Source: Planctomycetota bacterium
GTDB taxonomy: Bacteria; Planctomycetota; UBA1135; GCA-002748355
Assembly (NCBI GenBank): GCA_020638795.1
Contig: JACKHW010000006.1
Coordinates: 434,001-498,000, forward strand
Reading direction: 5' to 3'
DNA length: 64,000 bases
Positions 46,101 through 54,771 of this stretch are shown here, piece by piece. How positions within the stretch are numbered: the first letter of the stretch is position 1; every line of letters begins with the position of its first letter. The notes below the pieces were generated by a model. It did no database searches. It had not been told where the DNA came from and worked only from the letters and a program-made list of their open reading frames with translations. Both the position numbers and the translations under genes were made by a program.

Positions 46101-47513
46101 TCACGGCACGATTCTGGAGTCGTCGCTGAGCTCCAACACCGTTGCTCCCCAACGTTCGGTCTCAGCGAAACGTCGGGGATCGAAGCTTGCGAATTCGCAG
46201 CGGACGCCGAGTGCGCGCAGATGCCCTGCGATGGGCGCGAGACTGCCGTCTTCGCTCGCGATCACGACGGTGTCGGCGCGGCGGGCTGCTGCGGCGGCAT
46301 CGAGGGCGATGTGCACGAGGCGTTCGGACTGCCCGGGAACGACGAGCACCGTGTCGAAGCCTGCTCCACGCAAAACCTCGGTGCGAGCGCGGCTATCCGC
46401 GCCGAGATACGCGATCGCTCGGGTCCGCGGTCGTCCGTCCGTTGTTTGCTCCAAGAGGCCGATGGGCGCGAGGGTCGATTCGCCGTCCCGCAGCGACTCG
46501 TCGAGGCTCTCGCAATCGACGAGCACCGCGACCCGCTGCGTGCTCGTGTGTCGCTTGGGCAGGATCGCGGCCTTGCCGCTCGACACTGGATCCGGGCGGT
46601 GATCGCGCCGGTACTCCCCGGAGTCGTCGGTGTCGCGCTGATCCCGTGCGTCGCGGTCCCGATCCCGACGCCCGCGGCGTCCACGGCGTCGCCTCGAACG
46701 CCGCGAGCCCTCGCCGTCGTCACGGCGGTCCTCGTCGCGTGATTCGCCCCGGTCCTCGTCCCGGTCGTTCTCCGCGTCTTCGTCTCCTCGCTCACGGCGC
46801 GCGCCGCGGCGACCTTCGTGCTCGACGGTTTCGTCGTCTGCTTCGCCTTCGTCCGAGGCGTCGTCGAACGCGTCCTCCAGATCCGGACTCTCCCCTCCGT
46901 CCCTGGAGCCCAACCTGCCGCCCACGCGACGCGCACGCCGCCGTCGCTGGCTGGACTCGTGCTGCCCGGAGGACGCCTCGTCCGATGCGTCTTCGTCCGA
47001 GGCTGCAGGAGCATCGGCTGAAGTCGGGGCGCTCGTGTCCTCCGAGTCGTGCTCGGCGCTCAGTGCGTCTGGACCCTCGTCGTCGCCGGTCGAACTCGTC
47101 TTGGCGGACTTCACCTTCTTCTTGGCGGACTTCTTCTTCGCACCCGATGCGGACTTCGACTTGGAGGCGCCGGCTTTCGACTTTGCTGACTTGCTTGCAG
47201 CTTTCATCGAAGCACCGTCGTTACCCTCGGGCTGCTCGGCCGTGGTTTTCGTGCTCGCGTCGGACGAACCACGAGCCTTCTTGGACTTCTTCGTCTTCTT
47301 GGCCTTCTTGGATCCGGACCCGGTCGTGTCCGAGTCGCCCGAGTCCGAGTCGCCTGAGGCCGAGTCGAGTTTGCCCGCGGCCGCTGCTTTGGTGTCTTCG
47401 GTCTTGGATCGAGTCATGTCGTCCGATTTGCCGCTCTTGGCGTCGACCTGACGGTCGCCGTCTTTTGGTTTGTTCTCGGAGAAGATTCCGGAGCCGAAAT
47501 CCGAGTCGGTCAC
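46101..47513 (-). CDS. NYN-domain protein with long charged low-complexity N-terminus
   Basis: A 470-residue protein. Residues 1-330 are disordered: Lys/Ser/Ala-rich repeats (KKAKKTKKSKKARGSSD-like), then Asp/Glu/Ser, then a long Arg/Asp/Glu region. The C-terminal 145 residues form a NYN (PIN-like nuclease, LabA/DUF88) domain: RVAVLVDCESLDESL with the first acidic residue, ADTVVIASEDGSLAPIAGHL with the second acidic cluster, and GVRCEFASFDP. NYN domains cut or bind RNA. A basic/acidic tail that mimics RNA-binding regions of RNase E-like scaffolds suggests an RNA-processing role; this is inference. It lies 46 bases upstream of the EF-hand gene but is probably unrelated in function. Confidence 0.78.
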   Translation of the reverse strand: MTDSDFGSGIFSENKPKDGDRQVDAKSGKSDDMTRSKTEDTKAAAAGKLDSASGDSDSGDSDTTGSGSKKAKKTKKSKKARGSSDASTKTTAEQPEGNDGASMKAASKSAKSKAGASKSKSASGAKKKSAKKKVKSAKTSSTGDDEGPDALSAEHDSEDTSAPTSADAPAASDEDASDEASSGQHESSQRRRRARRVGGRLGSRDGGESPDLEDAFDDASDEGEADDETVEHEGRRGARRERGDEDAENDRDEDRGESRDEDRRDDGEGSRRSRRRRGRRGRRDRDRDARDQRDTDDSGEYRRDHRPDPVSSGKAAILPKRHTSTQRVAVLVDCESLDESLRDGESTLAPIGLLEQTTDGRPRTRAIAYLGADSRARTEVLRGAGFDTVLVVPGQSERLVHIALDAAAAARRADTVVIASEDGSLAPIAGHLRALGVRCEFASFDPRRFAETERWGATVLELSDDSRIVP

Positions 47514-47638
47514 AGGTGCTCCCGTGGTTCGTGCATTGAGTTGGACGTGGCTCGACCGCGTCGTCGCGCATTACTTTGTCAGGTTCGCACCGATCCGGAA
47601 GCGGAAAAGTCGCCGGACGGACGAGTAGGATGACGAGA

Positions 47639-48352
47639 ATGGCGTCCCGCATCCGCTTCTTCATTCCGTGCTACGTCGACGAACTGTGGCCGCAGGCCGC
47701 TCGTGCTGCGGTCGAATTGGCAGAGGCGGTCGGTTTCCGCGTGCAGCTCGTAGACGCCGTGTGTTGTGGCCAGGCGCTCTCCAATGCGGGCGCGGCGAGT
47801 GGTCGCCTCGAGGCTGTATTCGAGGCCGCGGCCGGCGGCGACGACTCCGAGATCATCGTCTTGTCGGCGAGTTGCACCGGCCATCTCGACAGCGTTCGAG
47901 CACCCGAGGCGCGCCCGGCGGTCGTCGAGTGGTGCGAATGGTTCGCACGCCATGCACCGGATCGATTTCCGAACCGCGTCGAGCGCTGTGTTGCCTTGCA
48001 CGGATCGTGCTCGGCGTTGCGATCTGATGGGCGATCGTCCGAAGTGCGATCGTCTCGAGGCGTTGCCGCGATGCGCGATCTCCTGTCGAGGGTCGATGGC
48101 CTGGTCGTCGCGGATCCCGCCTTTGCTTCCGAGTGCTGTGGGTTCGGTGGGAGCTTCGCGACGACGTTCCCCGAGCTGTCGGTTCGCATGGGGAAGGACA
48201 AGCTCGCGAGTCTGCGCGATGCGGGCAGCGATCGAGGTCGCGTCGACGGCATCGTGTCGAGTGATTGCTCGTGCCTGCTCCACCTGCGCGCGATCGAAGG
48301 TGCAGGGCTGCCCTTCTATCACGTCGCGGAGATCCTTCGGAGCGCGGCATGA
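47639..48352 (+). CDS. lutA: LutA-type CCG-domain protein (lactate utilisation)
   Basis: A 237-residue protein with two Cys-rich CCG modules as in LutA/YkgE and the glycolate oxidase iron-sulfur subunit. Seen are DAVCCGQALSN, SASCTGHL, then ADPAFASECCGFGGSF and SSDCSCLLHLR. One segment that usually reads HDSCHxLR is HGSCSALR. LutABC oxidises L-lactate to pyruvate. ATGs at 47630 and 47639 are both possible; AGGA just before suits the second. Its stop overlaps the next start (ATGA). Confidence 0.9.
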   Translation: MASRIRFFIPCYVDELWPQAARAAVELAEAVGFRVQLVDAVCCGQALSNAGAASGRLEAVFEAAAGGDDSEIIVLSASCTGHLDSVRAPEARPAVVEWCEWFARHAPDRFPNRVERCVALHGSCSALRSDGRSSEVRSSRGVAAMRDLLSRVDGLVVADPAFASECCGFGGSFATTFPELSVRMGKDKLASLRDAGSDRGRVDGIVSSDCSCLLHLRAIEGAGLPFYHVAEILRSAA

Positions 48353-50292
48353 CGACGTTCGCGCAGCGGATCGCGGCCGTTCTGCGGCGGGAGGACTTCG
48401 TCGACCGGCACATTGCGGCCCTGCGCTACAAAGCGGGTCATCGCAACGCGACGATCGAGTCCATCGCGGATTGGGAAGACCGTCGCGAGCAAGCACGCGC
48501 GCTCAAGCAGAAGGTCCGCGACGACCATGAGCGCTACGTGGACTCGTGGATCCGAGCCGCGCGAGCCGCCGGGACCATCGTGCACGAGGCCAGGGCGGCG
48601 GCCGAAGCGTGTGGAGTCGTACTCGAGATCGCGAAGCGTCACGGCGTCGAGAGCATCGCCAAGTCCAAGTCCATGACGACCGAGGAGTGCGAGCTCAACC
48701 AGTTCCTCGCACGGCACGGGATCACCGTGACGGACACCGATCTCGGTGAGCGCATCGTGCAGCTCTTTGGCGAGCCACCCAGTCACCTCGTGATGCCAGC
48801 GATCCATCGGAGTCGCAAGGAGATCGGAGAACTGTTCGCGCGCGAAGGGATGTGCGATCCGGGCGAAGAGGACCCGACGCGCCTGACCATGGCCGCACGG
48901 CGCGCGTTGCGAAAGCTCTTCTTGTCCGCCGATCTCGGGATGACGGGAGGGAACTTCCTCGTTGCAGAGACCGGCACGCTCGTCGTGATCGAGAACGAAG
49001 CGAACTCCCTGCTCGGCACGAGCTTGCCCGACGTCCACATCGCGGTCGTCGGTATCGAGAAGATCGTTCCGCGGCTCGCGGACCTGGCGACCTTCCTGAC
49101 CGTGCTCGCTCCGAGTAGCACGGGCCAGCGACTCACGACGTACGCGACGCATTACACCGGACCGCAACCACGCACGCCGGCCGAACTCGCACGTGGTTTG
49201 GCGCCGCGGGAGTTGCACGTCGTTCTCCTCGACAACGGGCGTCGCCAATTGCGTGGAACTCCGGCCGAGGAAGGGCTCGCTTGTATCCGGTGCGGCGCCT
49301 GCCTCAATGTCTGCCCCGTCTATCGGCGGGCAGGCGGCCATGCCTACGACTGGACCTACATGGGGCCGATCGGTGCGGTTCTCGCACCGGCGCTGGGCGG
49401 TGGAAAGCACGACGATCTTCCAAAAGCGAGTTCGCTCTGTGGAGCTTGCAACGATGTCTGCCCCGTCAAGATCGACATCGCCGGTCACTTGCACGAATGG
49501 CGCCAAGAACTCGTGACGCGAGGGCGTGTGCGACCCGGGTTGCCGCCGATGCTCCCTAGTCTGCTCGCACACAAGCGCCTCTGGCGACTCGGCATCAAAA
49601 CCGCGAAGGCCCTCGGACCTGTATCGGGTTTCTTCGCGCGTCGCAGCGCGGCACTGCGGCACTGGCAAGTCGGTGGGCAACGGCAGCTTCCCGAGTTGCC
49701 GAGTCAGAGCTTCACGCGCTGGTTCCGTTCCCGCGTAAGTGCCGAGCCTTCGCTCCGACTCGAACGCGGCTCCGGCCCGCGTGAGGTGAAGCACGACGAC
49801 ACGGTTCGTCCGAATCCGGAACTCGAGCCGCTCTTCGAGCAACGGCTCACCGAGGCGGGGGGCGAACTCGTGAGCTCGGCTCGCCTTGCGGACGAGGTTC
49901 TGGAGAGTACGGTGGCGACCGAGGGTGCAGCGCACATCCTCGCGGCTCGTGGCATCGATCGTCGGGTCGCGTCGATCGACAAGCACGAACTCGATGGGAC
50001 CGACGTCCTCGTCGCGACGGCTCGCATGCGGATCGCGCAAAAAGGCGCTTGCTGGGTCGATTTCGCGGACCTCGGTTCTCGTGCGCAGCTCCTCCTGGCC
50101 GAGACACTCGTCCTGCTCGTTCCACGCGAGGCGATCGTGACCGATCTCGACGAGGCGTATGCACGGATCACTGCCGAGACTCTCCCATCGTGCGGGGCCT
50201 TCGTCACCGGTCCGTCCAAGACGGCCGACATCGAGCAGACGCTCGTGTTCGGAGCACACGGACCCCGTCGTCTCGTCGTCATCCCGTTCTGA
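48349..50292 (+). CDS. lutB: LutB-LutC fusion: iron-sulfur lactate-utilisation protein with two LUD domains
   Basis: A 647-residue fusion. The LutB part (about residues 1-450) has an N-terminal LUD domain (ADLGMTGGNFLVAETGTLVV) and two 4Fe-4S clusters (CIRCGACLNVCPV near residue 312; CGACNDVCPV near 365) and ends in the helical DUF3390-like region. The last 160 residues are a LutC-type LUD domain, recognisable by RMRIAQKGACWVDF, LVLLVPREAIVTDL and the typical FVTGPSKTADIEQTLV with HGPRRLVV. LutC is a separate gene in Bacillus. The overlap with lutA implies a stoichiometric complex. Confidence 0.88.
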   Translation: MTTFAQRIAAVLRREDFVDRHIAALRYKAGHRNATIESIADWEDRREQARALKQKVRDDHERYVDSWIRAARAAGTIVHEARAAAEACGVVLEIAKRHGVESIAKSKSMTTEECELNQFLARHGITVTDTDLGERIVQLFGEPPSHLVMPAIHRSRKEIGELFAREGMCDPGEEDPTRLTMAARRALRKLFLSADLGMTGGNFLVAETGTLVVIENEANSLLGTSLPDVHIAVVGIEKIVPRLADLATFLTVLAPSSTGQRLTTYATHYTGPQPRTPAELARGLAPRELHVVLLDNGRRQLRGTPAEEGLACIRCGACLNVCPVYRRAGGHAYDWTYMGPIGAVLAPALGGGKHDDLPKASSLCGACNDVCPVKIDIAGHLHEWRQELVTRGRVRPGLPPMLPSLLAHKRLWRLGIKTAKALGPVSGFFARRSAALRHWQVGGQRQLPELPSQSFTRWFRSRVSAEPSLRLERGSGPREVKHDDTVRPNPELEPLFEQRLTEAGGELVSSARLADEVLESTVATEGAAHILAARGIDRRVASIDKHELDGTDVLVATARMRIAQKGACWVDFADLGSRAQLLLAETLVLLVPREAIVTDLDEAYARITAETLPSCGAFVTGPSKTADIEQTLVFGAHGPRRLVVIPF

Positions 50293-50391
50293 CGTCGCCA
50301 GCGCAGGAAGCCGTCGAGGCGCGCGTGGATCGCCGCGCACCGGCTGTGCGAGTGCGTGATAAGCTCCTGATGGCCCACGAACATCTCCGCA

Positions 50392-51381
50392 TTGAGCCCG
50401 CCACGCCTTCCGTCCGTACTGCTCCCCGAGCGCATCGCACTCGACAAGATCTGGGGTGGCGTCGTGCTCGCGAACCGGCTCGGGATCGATCGTTCTCGAC
50501 TCGGCGAAACGTGGGATTGCTTCGACCGTGGCCCCGACGCGTCGGCTCGCATTCGGAACTACGGCGGCGCAAGGTTGCATGCAATCGTCGAGAAGTCGCG
50601 AGAAGCGCTTCTCGGAGTGGCGTTGCCCGACGAGTTCGGGCGTTTTCCGCTCATGCTCAAGCTGCTCGACGCGACGCAGCGCTTGAGTCTCCAAGTTCAT
50701 CCCGACGACGAACTCGCGCGTAGCCTGGACGTGGGTGATACCGGAAAGACCGAAGCCTGGGTCGTCCTGGAAGCGCGTTCGGGTGCCGAACTCGTGCGTG
50801 GTTTTCATGGAAGCGCCGAGTGCCTGGTCGATGCCGCTCGGCAGGGTCGTGTCGAAGAGAGCATGCTGGAGCACGTGTTCGCGCACCGAGGCGACGTGAT
50901 CGAGATTCCACCCGGTACCGTCCATGCCGTCGGAGCCGGCAACGTGCTCTACGAGATCCAGCAGAACTCGGACATCACGCTGCGTCTCTATGATTGGGGG
51001 CGTGTCGGCGACGATGGTCGACCGCGCGAAGTCCATCTCGACGCGGGGCTTCGAGCGATCTCGCTTCGTTCGAACGGGTCAGAAACGCCGACCTCGAACG
51101 AGCGACAAGTAGCCGAAGGCGTCGAACTCGTCGTGCGCAACCCGTGTTTCGAGCTGAGGCGCATCGCGCTCGATCGGGCGCGGCGACTCGACCTCGGCGG
51201 CAGCTGCGCCCTCGTGACGCCGATCGACGGCGCGATTCGCGTCGGAGACATCGACCTCGGAGCGCTGACGACCGGAATCGTCTGCGCGGCTGCCGGACGC
51301 ATTTCGATTCGGCCGGTTGCTCGCGACACCGCGACGGTGCTCGTCGCGACGCCGAGAATCGCGGTGCCGTCGGTCGAGTAG
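50392..51381 (+). CDS. manA: Mannose-6-phosphate isomerase, class I
   Basis: A 329-residue cupin enzyme interconverting mannose 6-phosphate and fructose 6-phosphate. Zinc-site motifs are present: LSLQVHPDDELA, a Lys-Thr-Glu-Ala-Trp (KTEAWVVL) segment, and the IPPGTVHAVGAG motif. IWGG near the N-terminus matches the family's opening. The start is TTG at 50392; no ATG or GTG in frame lies near. It may supply mannose for cell-surface glycans. Confidence 0.9.
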   Translation: MSPPRLPSVLLPERIALDKIWGGVVLANRLGIDRSRLGETWDCFDRGPDASARIRNYGGARLHAIVEKSREALLGVALPDEFGRFPLMLKLLDATQRLSLQVHPDDELARSLDVGDTGKTEAWVVLEARSGAELVRGFHGSAECLVDAARQGRVEESMLEHVFAHRGDVIEIPPGTVHAVGAGNVLYEIQQNSDITLRLYDWGRVGDDGRPREVHLDAGLRAISLRSNGSETPTSNERQVAEGVELVVRNPCFELRRIALDRARRLDLGGSCALVTPIDGAIRVGDIDLGALTTGIVCAAAGRISIRPVARDTATVLVATPRIAVPSVE

Positions 51382-51455
51382 GGTCGCTACGCGGCGACAA
51401 ATGCAACGAACTGCTGACGCGGGACACTTGGCGGCCTGCTACTCTCGTTCGTCTG

Positions 51456-52457
51456 ATGGCTGCAAAGAAGTCCAAGAGGCCCGCAACTCGATCCGCCAAG
51501 AAGCCCGCGACGCGGCAGGCCAAGAAAGGTGCGGTTCGGAAACCCGGCGGGGCGAAGCGCACGAGCGGATCCGGTCGGCCGCGTGCGCGCGTGCAAAAGC
51601 CGCGAGGCGAAGCGAAGAGTGGTTCGCTGTTCGATCGGATCGCGCTCTCGAAGGCGCCCGAGAGCCACGAGCGCGGTCGCGTTCGCCTCAATCAGTACAT
51701 CGCACAGTGCGGAGTCGCGTCGCGTCGAGGCAGCGACGAGCTGATCGCGCAGGGGCGCGTCACGGTCAATGGCGAGGTGACCACCGAGCTCGGAACCAAG
51801 GTCGATCCGATCCATGACCGCATCGTCGTCGACGATCGTGTGCTCGAGCGTGAGAAGCCGACCTACGTACTGCTGCACAAGCCGCAAGGGTTCGTATGCA
51901 CCAACGCGACCCACGAGCAGAAGCCTCGTGCAGTCGATCTCCTGGCGTCGGTCAAGGGGCGCTTGTTCTCGGTCGGAAGGCTGGACGTGGACAGCGAGGG
52001 TCTGATCCTCTTCACGAATGACGGAGACTTTTCGGAGCGCATGACGCACCCGCGCTACGGCGTTCCGAAGAACTACGAAGTCGTCGTCCGAGGCCGCGTC
52101 GAATACGAGAAGCTCGACAAGCTGCGCGGTGGCGTCTGGTTGGCAGAAGGAAAGACTTCTGGAGCGCGCATACGCATCAAGCGTCGCGGTGCGGAACGCA
52201 GCTACCTCGATGTCGAGATTCGAGAAGGGAAGAACCGCGAAGTTCGTCGCATGTTCTCGCGCATCGGGTACCCCGTGCTACGGCTCAAGCGCACACGTAT
52301 CGGTCCGGTGACGATTCGCGGTTTGGCGAAGGGACGTTATCGCTTCTTGACCAAGCCCGAGATCGACGGATTACTCGCAGCTGCGTCGGCAGATGGCGAG
52401 ACCGAGGTCGCAGCAGAGCGTGAGGCCACGCGGCAGCGACGACGTCGAGGGCGGTAG
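51456..52457 (+). CDS. rluB: RluB/RsuA-family rRNA pseudouridine synthase
   Basis: A 333-residue enzyme. A Lys/Arg-rich N-terminal extension (about 60 residues) precedes the S4 RNA-binding domain (VRLNQYIAQCGVASRRGSDE) and the catalytic domain with the GRLDVDSEGLILFTNDGD motif, whose Asp is the nucleophile. KGRYRFLTKPEI closes the core, and an Arg-rich tail follows. The RluB branch modifies 23S rRNA U2605; the RsuA branch modifies 16S U516. Sequence reading cannot fully separate them. Confidence 0.9.
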   Translation: MAAKKSKRPATRSAKKPATRQAKKGAVRKPGGAKRTSGSGRPRARVQKPRGEAKSGSLFDRIALSKAPESHERGRVRLNQYIAQCGVASRRGSDELIAQGRVTVNGEVTTELGTKVDPIHDRIVVDDRVLEREKPTYVLLHKPQGFVCTNATHEQKPRAVDLLASVKGRLFSVGRLDVDSEGLILFTNDGDFSERMTHPRYGVPKNYEVVVRGRVEYEKLDKLRGGVWLAEGKTSGARIRIKRRGAERSYLDVEIREGKNREVRRMFSRIGYPVLRLKRTRIGPVTIRGLAKGRYRFLTKPEIDGLLAAASADGETEVAAEREATRQRRRRGR

Positions 52458-52465
52458 CCTTGCCC

Positions 52466-53761
52466 ATGCGCGTACTCCGTTCCGAGCGACTCGAGTTCGA
52501 AGGAGCTGGCGGTCAACTTCTCGCTGCTCGGCTCGAAGTACCGATCGGCCCGTCGGTGGGGACTGCCGTCTTTGCTCATTGCTTCACGTGCGGCAAGGAC
52601 ATCGCGGCGGCCACCCGGATCTCGCGCGGGCTCGCGGCCGAGGGCATCACGGTGTTGCGCTTCGACTTCACGGGCATCGGGAACAGCGAAGGGGACTTCG
52701 CGAACACCGACTTCACCTCGAACGTCGAGGACCTCGTGGCCGCAGCGCGCCACCTCGAGGGTATCCACTCGCCGCCCGCGCTTCTCGTCGGTCACAGTCT
52801 CGGTGGTAGCGCAGTGCTTGCGGCTGCCCATCGGATCCCGGGGGTGCGCGCGGTGTGCACGATCGGTTCGCCGGTCGAGCCGGACCATGTCGGGCGCCTC
52901 TTTCGACACGTCGAAAACGACCTGCAGGCGAAAGGAGAAGTCGAGGTCGACATCGCCGGCCGCAGCTTCCGGATCAAAAATGACTTCCTCGACGACATCG
53001 CAGAGCATTCCGATGAGACAGCTTCCGAGCGAATTCGTGATCTCGGAGTGCCGCTGCTGATCTTCCATTCACCGGAGGACACGGTCGTTTCGATCGACCA
53101 CGCGGCTCGCATCTATCGACGCGCACGACACCCGAAGAGCTTCGTCTCACTCGCCGGCGCCGATCATCTGCTCACGGATCCAGCCGATGCAGCGTGGGTC
53201 GCGGACATGCTCGCGGCGTGGGTGCGTCGTGTGTTGCCAAGCGAAACGAAACACGGCGACGCGCAACCGAGCGAACCGCACGGCGGTGTGACCGTGCGAT
53301 CATTGCCATCCGGTGAGTGGTACGTGCAAGGAGAGCCGCAGTCACGAAGTCGCGTGCGAGCGCAGTTCCTCCAAGAAGTGACCGCAGGACGACATCGGCT
53401 TCTCGCCGACGAACCCGAGAACTTCGGTGGCGATGATCGCGGGCCGACACCGTACGACTTGTTGCTCGCCGGACTCGGTGCGTGCACGTCGATGACACTC
53501 CACATGTACGCTCGGCGAAAGAAGTGGCCTCTCGAACGCGTATCGGTCGACCTGTCCCACGAACGTGTCCACGCGAAGGACTGCGCGGATTGCGAGCGCG
53601 GAGCAGAGTACGAAGCAAGAATCGAGCGGATTACGCGTCGCCTTCGTATCGAGGGTCCACTCGATGCAGAACAGCGAGCGCGCTTGCTCGAAATCGCGGA
53701 TCGGTGTCCCGTGCATCGCACGCTCGAGGGGGTCCCGGAGATCGTGACCGAACTCGATTAG
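52466..53761 (+). CDS. Alpha/beta-hydrolase fused to OsmC-like domain
   Basis: A 431-residue bifunctional protein. Residues 1-255 form an alpha/beta hydrolase with nucleophile motif VGHSLGGSA, acid in HSPEDTVV and His in AGADHLLTD. Residues 275-431 are an OsmC-type peroxidase fold with its two Cys, LGACTSMTLHMYA and ADRCPVHRTL, which reduce organic hydroperoxides. The order hydrolase-OsmC is a known fusion. It starts 8 bases after the pseudouridine synthase stop, so they share a transcript. Confidence 0.9.
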   Translation: MRVLRSERLEFEGAGGQLLAARLEVPIGPSVGTAVFAHCFTCGKDIAAATRISRGLAAEGITVLRFDFTGIGNSEGDFANTDFTSNVEDLVAAARHLEGIHSPPALLVGHSLGGSAVLAAAHRIPGVRAVCTIGSPVEPDHVGRLFRHVENDLQAKGEVEVDIAGRSFRIKNDFLDDIAEHSDETASERIRDLGVPLLIFHSPEDTVVSIDHAARIYRRARHPKSFVSLAGADHLLTDPADAAWVADMLAAWVRRVLPSETKHGDAQPSEPHGGVTVRSLPSGEWYVQGEPQSRSRVRAQFLQEVTAGRHRLLADEPENFGGDDRGPTPYDLLLAGLGACTSMTLHMYARRKKWPLERVSVDLSHERVHAKDCADCERGAEYEARIERITRRLRIEGPLDAEQRARLLEIADRCPVHRTLEGVPEIVTELD

Positions 53762-53783
53762 CAGCGAGTTGTTCAACACGCTG
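53762..53783. terminator. Imperfect palindrome between convergent stops
   Basis: CAGCG and CGCTG flank an inner GTTG / CAAC pairing, with one A-A mismatch and a two-base centre, exactly filling the 22 bases between the stop codons of the OsmC fusion and the LysR gene. It overlaps a 15-base string (53770-53784) that repeats, inverted, at 30971-30985. Confidence 0.45.
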
Positions 53784-54659
53784 TCAAAGGGAAGGCGCGG
53801 TCGCGATCCATTCGTCGAGCAACGGGTGCTCGGGCGCGTCCTTGCGCCATGCCATGACGACATCGAACGTGACGCGGGGTGATCCCCACGGATACGCGGT
53901 GAGTCGGCGGCCCTTGGGGCCCTGAGGATCGAGGCTCGGAACCAACGACCAGCCGAGCCCTGACTCGACATAGCCGAGGATCGTGTCGGCGGTGTCGAGT
54001 GTGATCATCGACGACGGGGTGATGCCATGCATCAGGAGGGCTTGAAGCTGGAGCGTTTGCTGCCTCGTGCCGCTCGGGTAGCCGAGGAACGGCATGTCGG
54101 TGAGGGACTCGAGCTTCGGGCGTCCGCGCTTGGGGCGGTGCTCGCGCGGAACGACCAAACAGGCGTACACCTTCGCGATGACTTGGGACGCGATGTCGCT
54201 GGGAATATCGGGGATGTGTGCGATCAAGACGTCGGCGACCCCCGAGCGTAAGAGGTCGACGTCGACGTGGACCAGCTCTTGAAGTCCGATCGATGCATTG
54301 GGCCGTCGCTTGCGCACCGCCCTGAGCCATTGGGGCAACAGGTTGCGAATCAGAAGCGACTCGGCGTGGATGGAGAGCGCTCCGTCGTAGTCGCCCGTGC
54401 GCAGTGATTCGACGATGCGCGGTAGGTCGCGCAGCCACGGTGATACGAATTCGAGGAGGCGCTGACCGGCTGGCGTCGGGCGCATCGTGTCCTTGCCCAC
54501 GCGTTCGAGCAGCGTGACGCCGACTTCGCGTTCGAGCTTGCGTACCTGCTGATGCAACGCGGGTTGCGAGATCGGATACGACGCGGCGCGCGCAGCTTTC
54601 GCGTATCCGCCACTCGTTGCGACGAGATGGAAGCCGGCGAGTCGGTTCAGGTCGATCAC
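53784..54659 (-). CDS. LysR-family transcriptional regulator
   Basis: A 291-residue regulator: N-terminal winged helix-turn-helix (LAGFHLVATSGGYAKAARAA, then SQPALHQQVRKLEREVGVTL) and a periplasmic-binding-like effector domain. The ATG is at 54659. It diverges from the acyltransferase/ligase fusion with 112 bases between starts, the usual layout for a LysR regulator controlling its neighbour. No clear T-N11-A operator was identified by eye. Confidence 0.92.
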   Translation of the reverse strand: MIDLNRLAGFHLVATSGGYAKAARAASYPISQPALHQQVRKLEREVGVTLLERVGKDTMRPTPAGQRLLEFVSPWLRDLPRIVESLRTGDYDGALSIHAESLLIRNLLPQWLRAVRKRRPNASIGLQELVHVDVDLLRSGVADVLIAHIPDIPSDIASQVIAKVYACLVVPREHRPKRGRPKLESLTDMPFLGYPSGTRQQTLQLQALLMHGITPSSMITLDTADTILGYVESGLGWSLVPSLDPQGPKGRRLTAYPWGSPRVTFDVVMAWRKDAPEHPLLDEWIATAPSL

Positions 54660-54771
54660 GATCTAATCGTTAAGCAACACGAATCGATGAGTCAACTACA
54701 AGTTCGCTGCGAGAAACGATGTTCCAGTCGATATTCGAGTCTCAGCCACATATCCGAACCGGACCGCTGCC

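Noticed and set aside
46700..47300. Plus-strand gene rich in Arg/Ser/Phe opposite the NYN protein
   Set aside because: It is the mirror of the low-complexity charged tail of the minus-strand gene, with no start context or domain.
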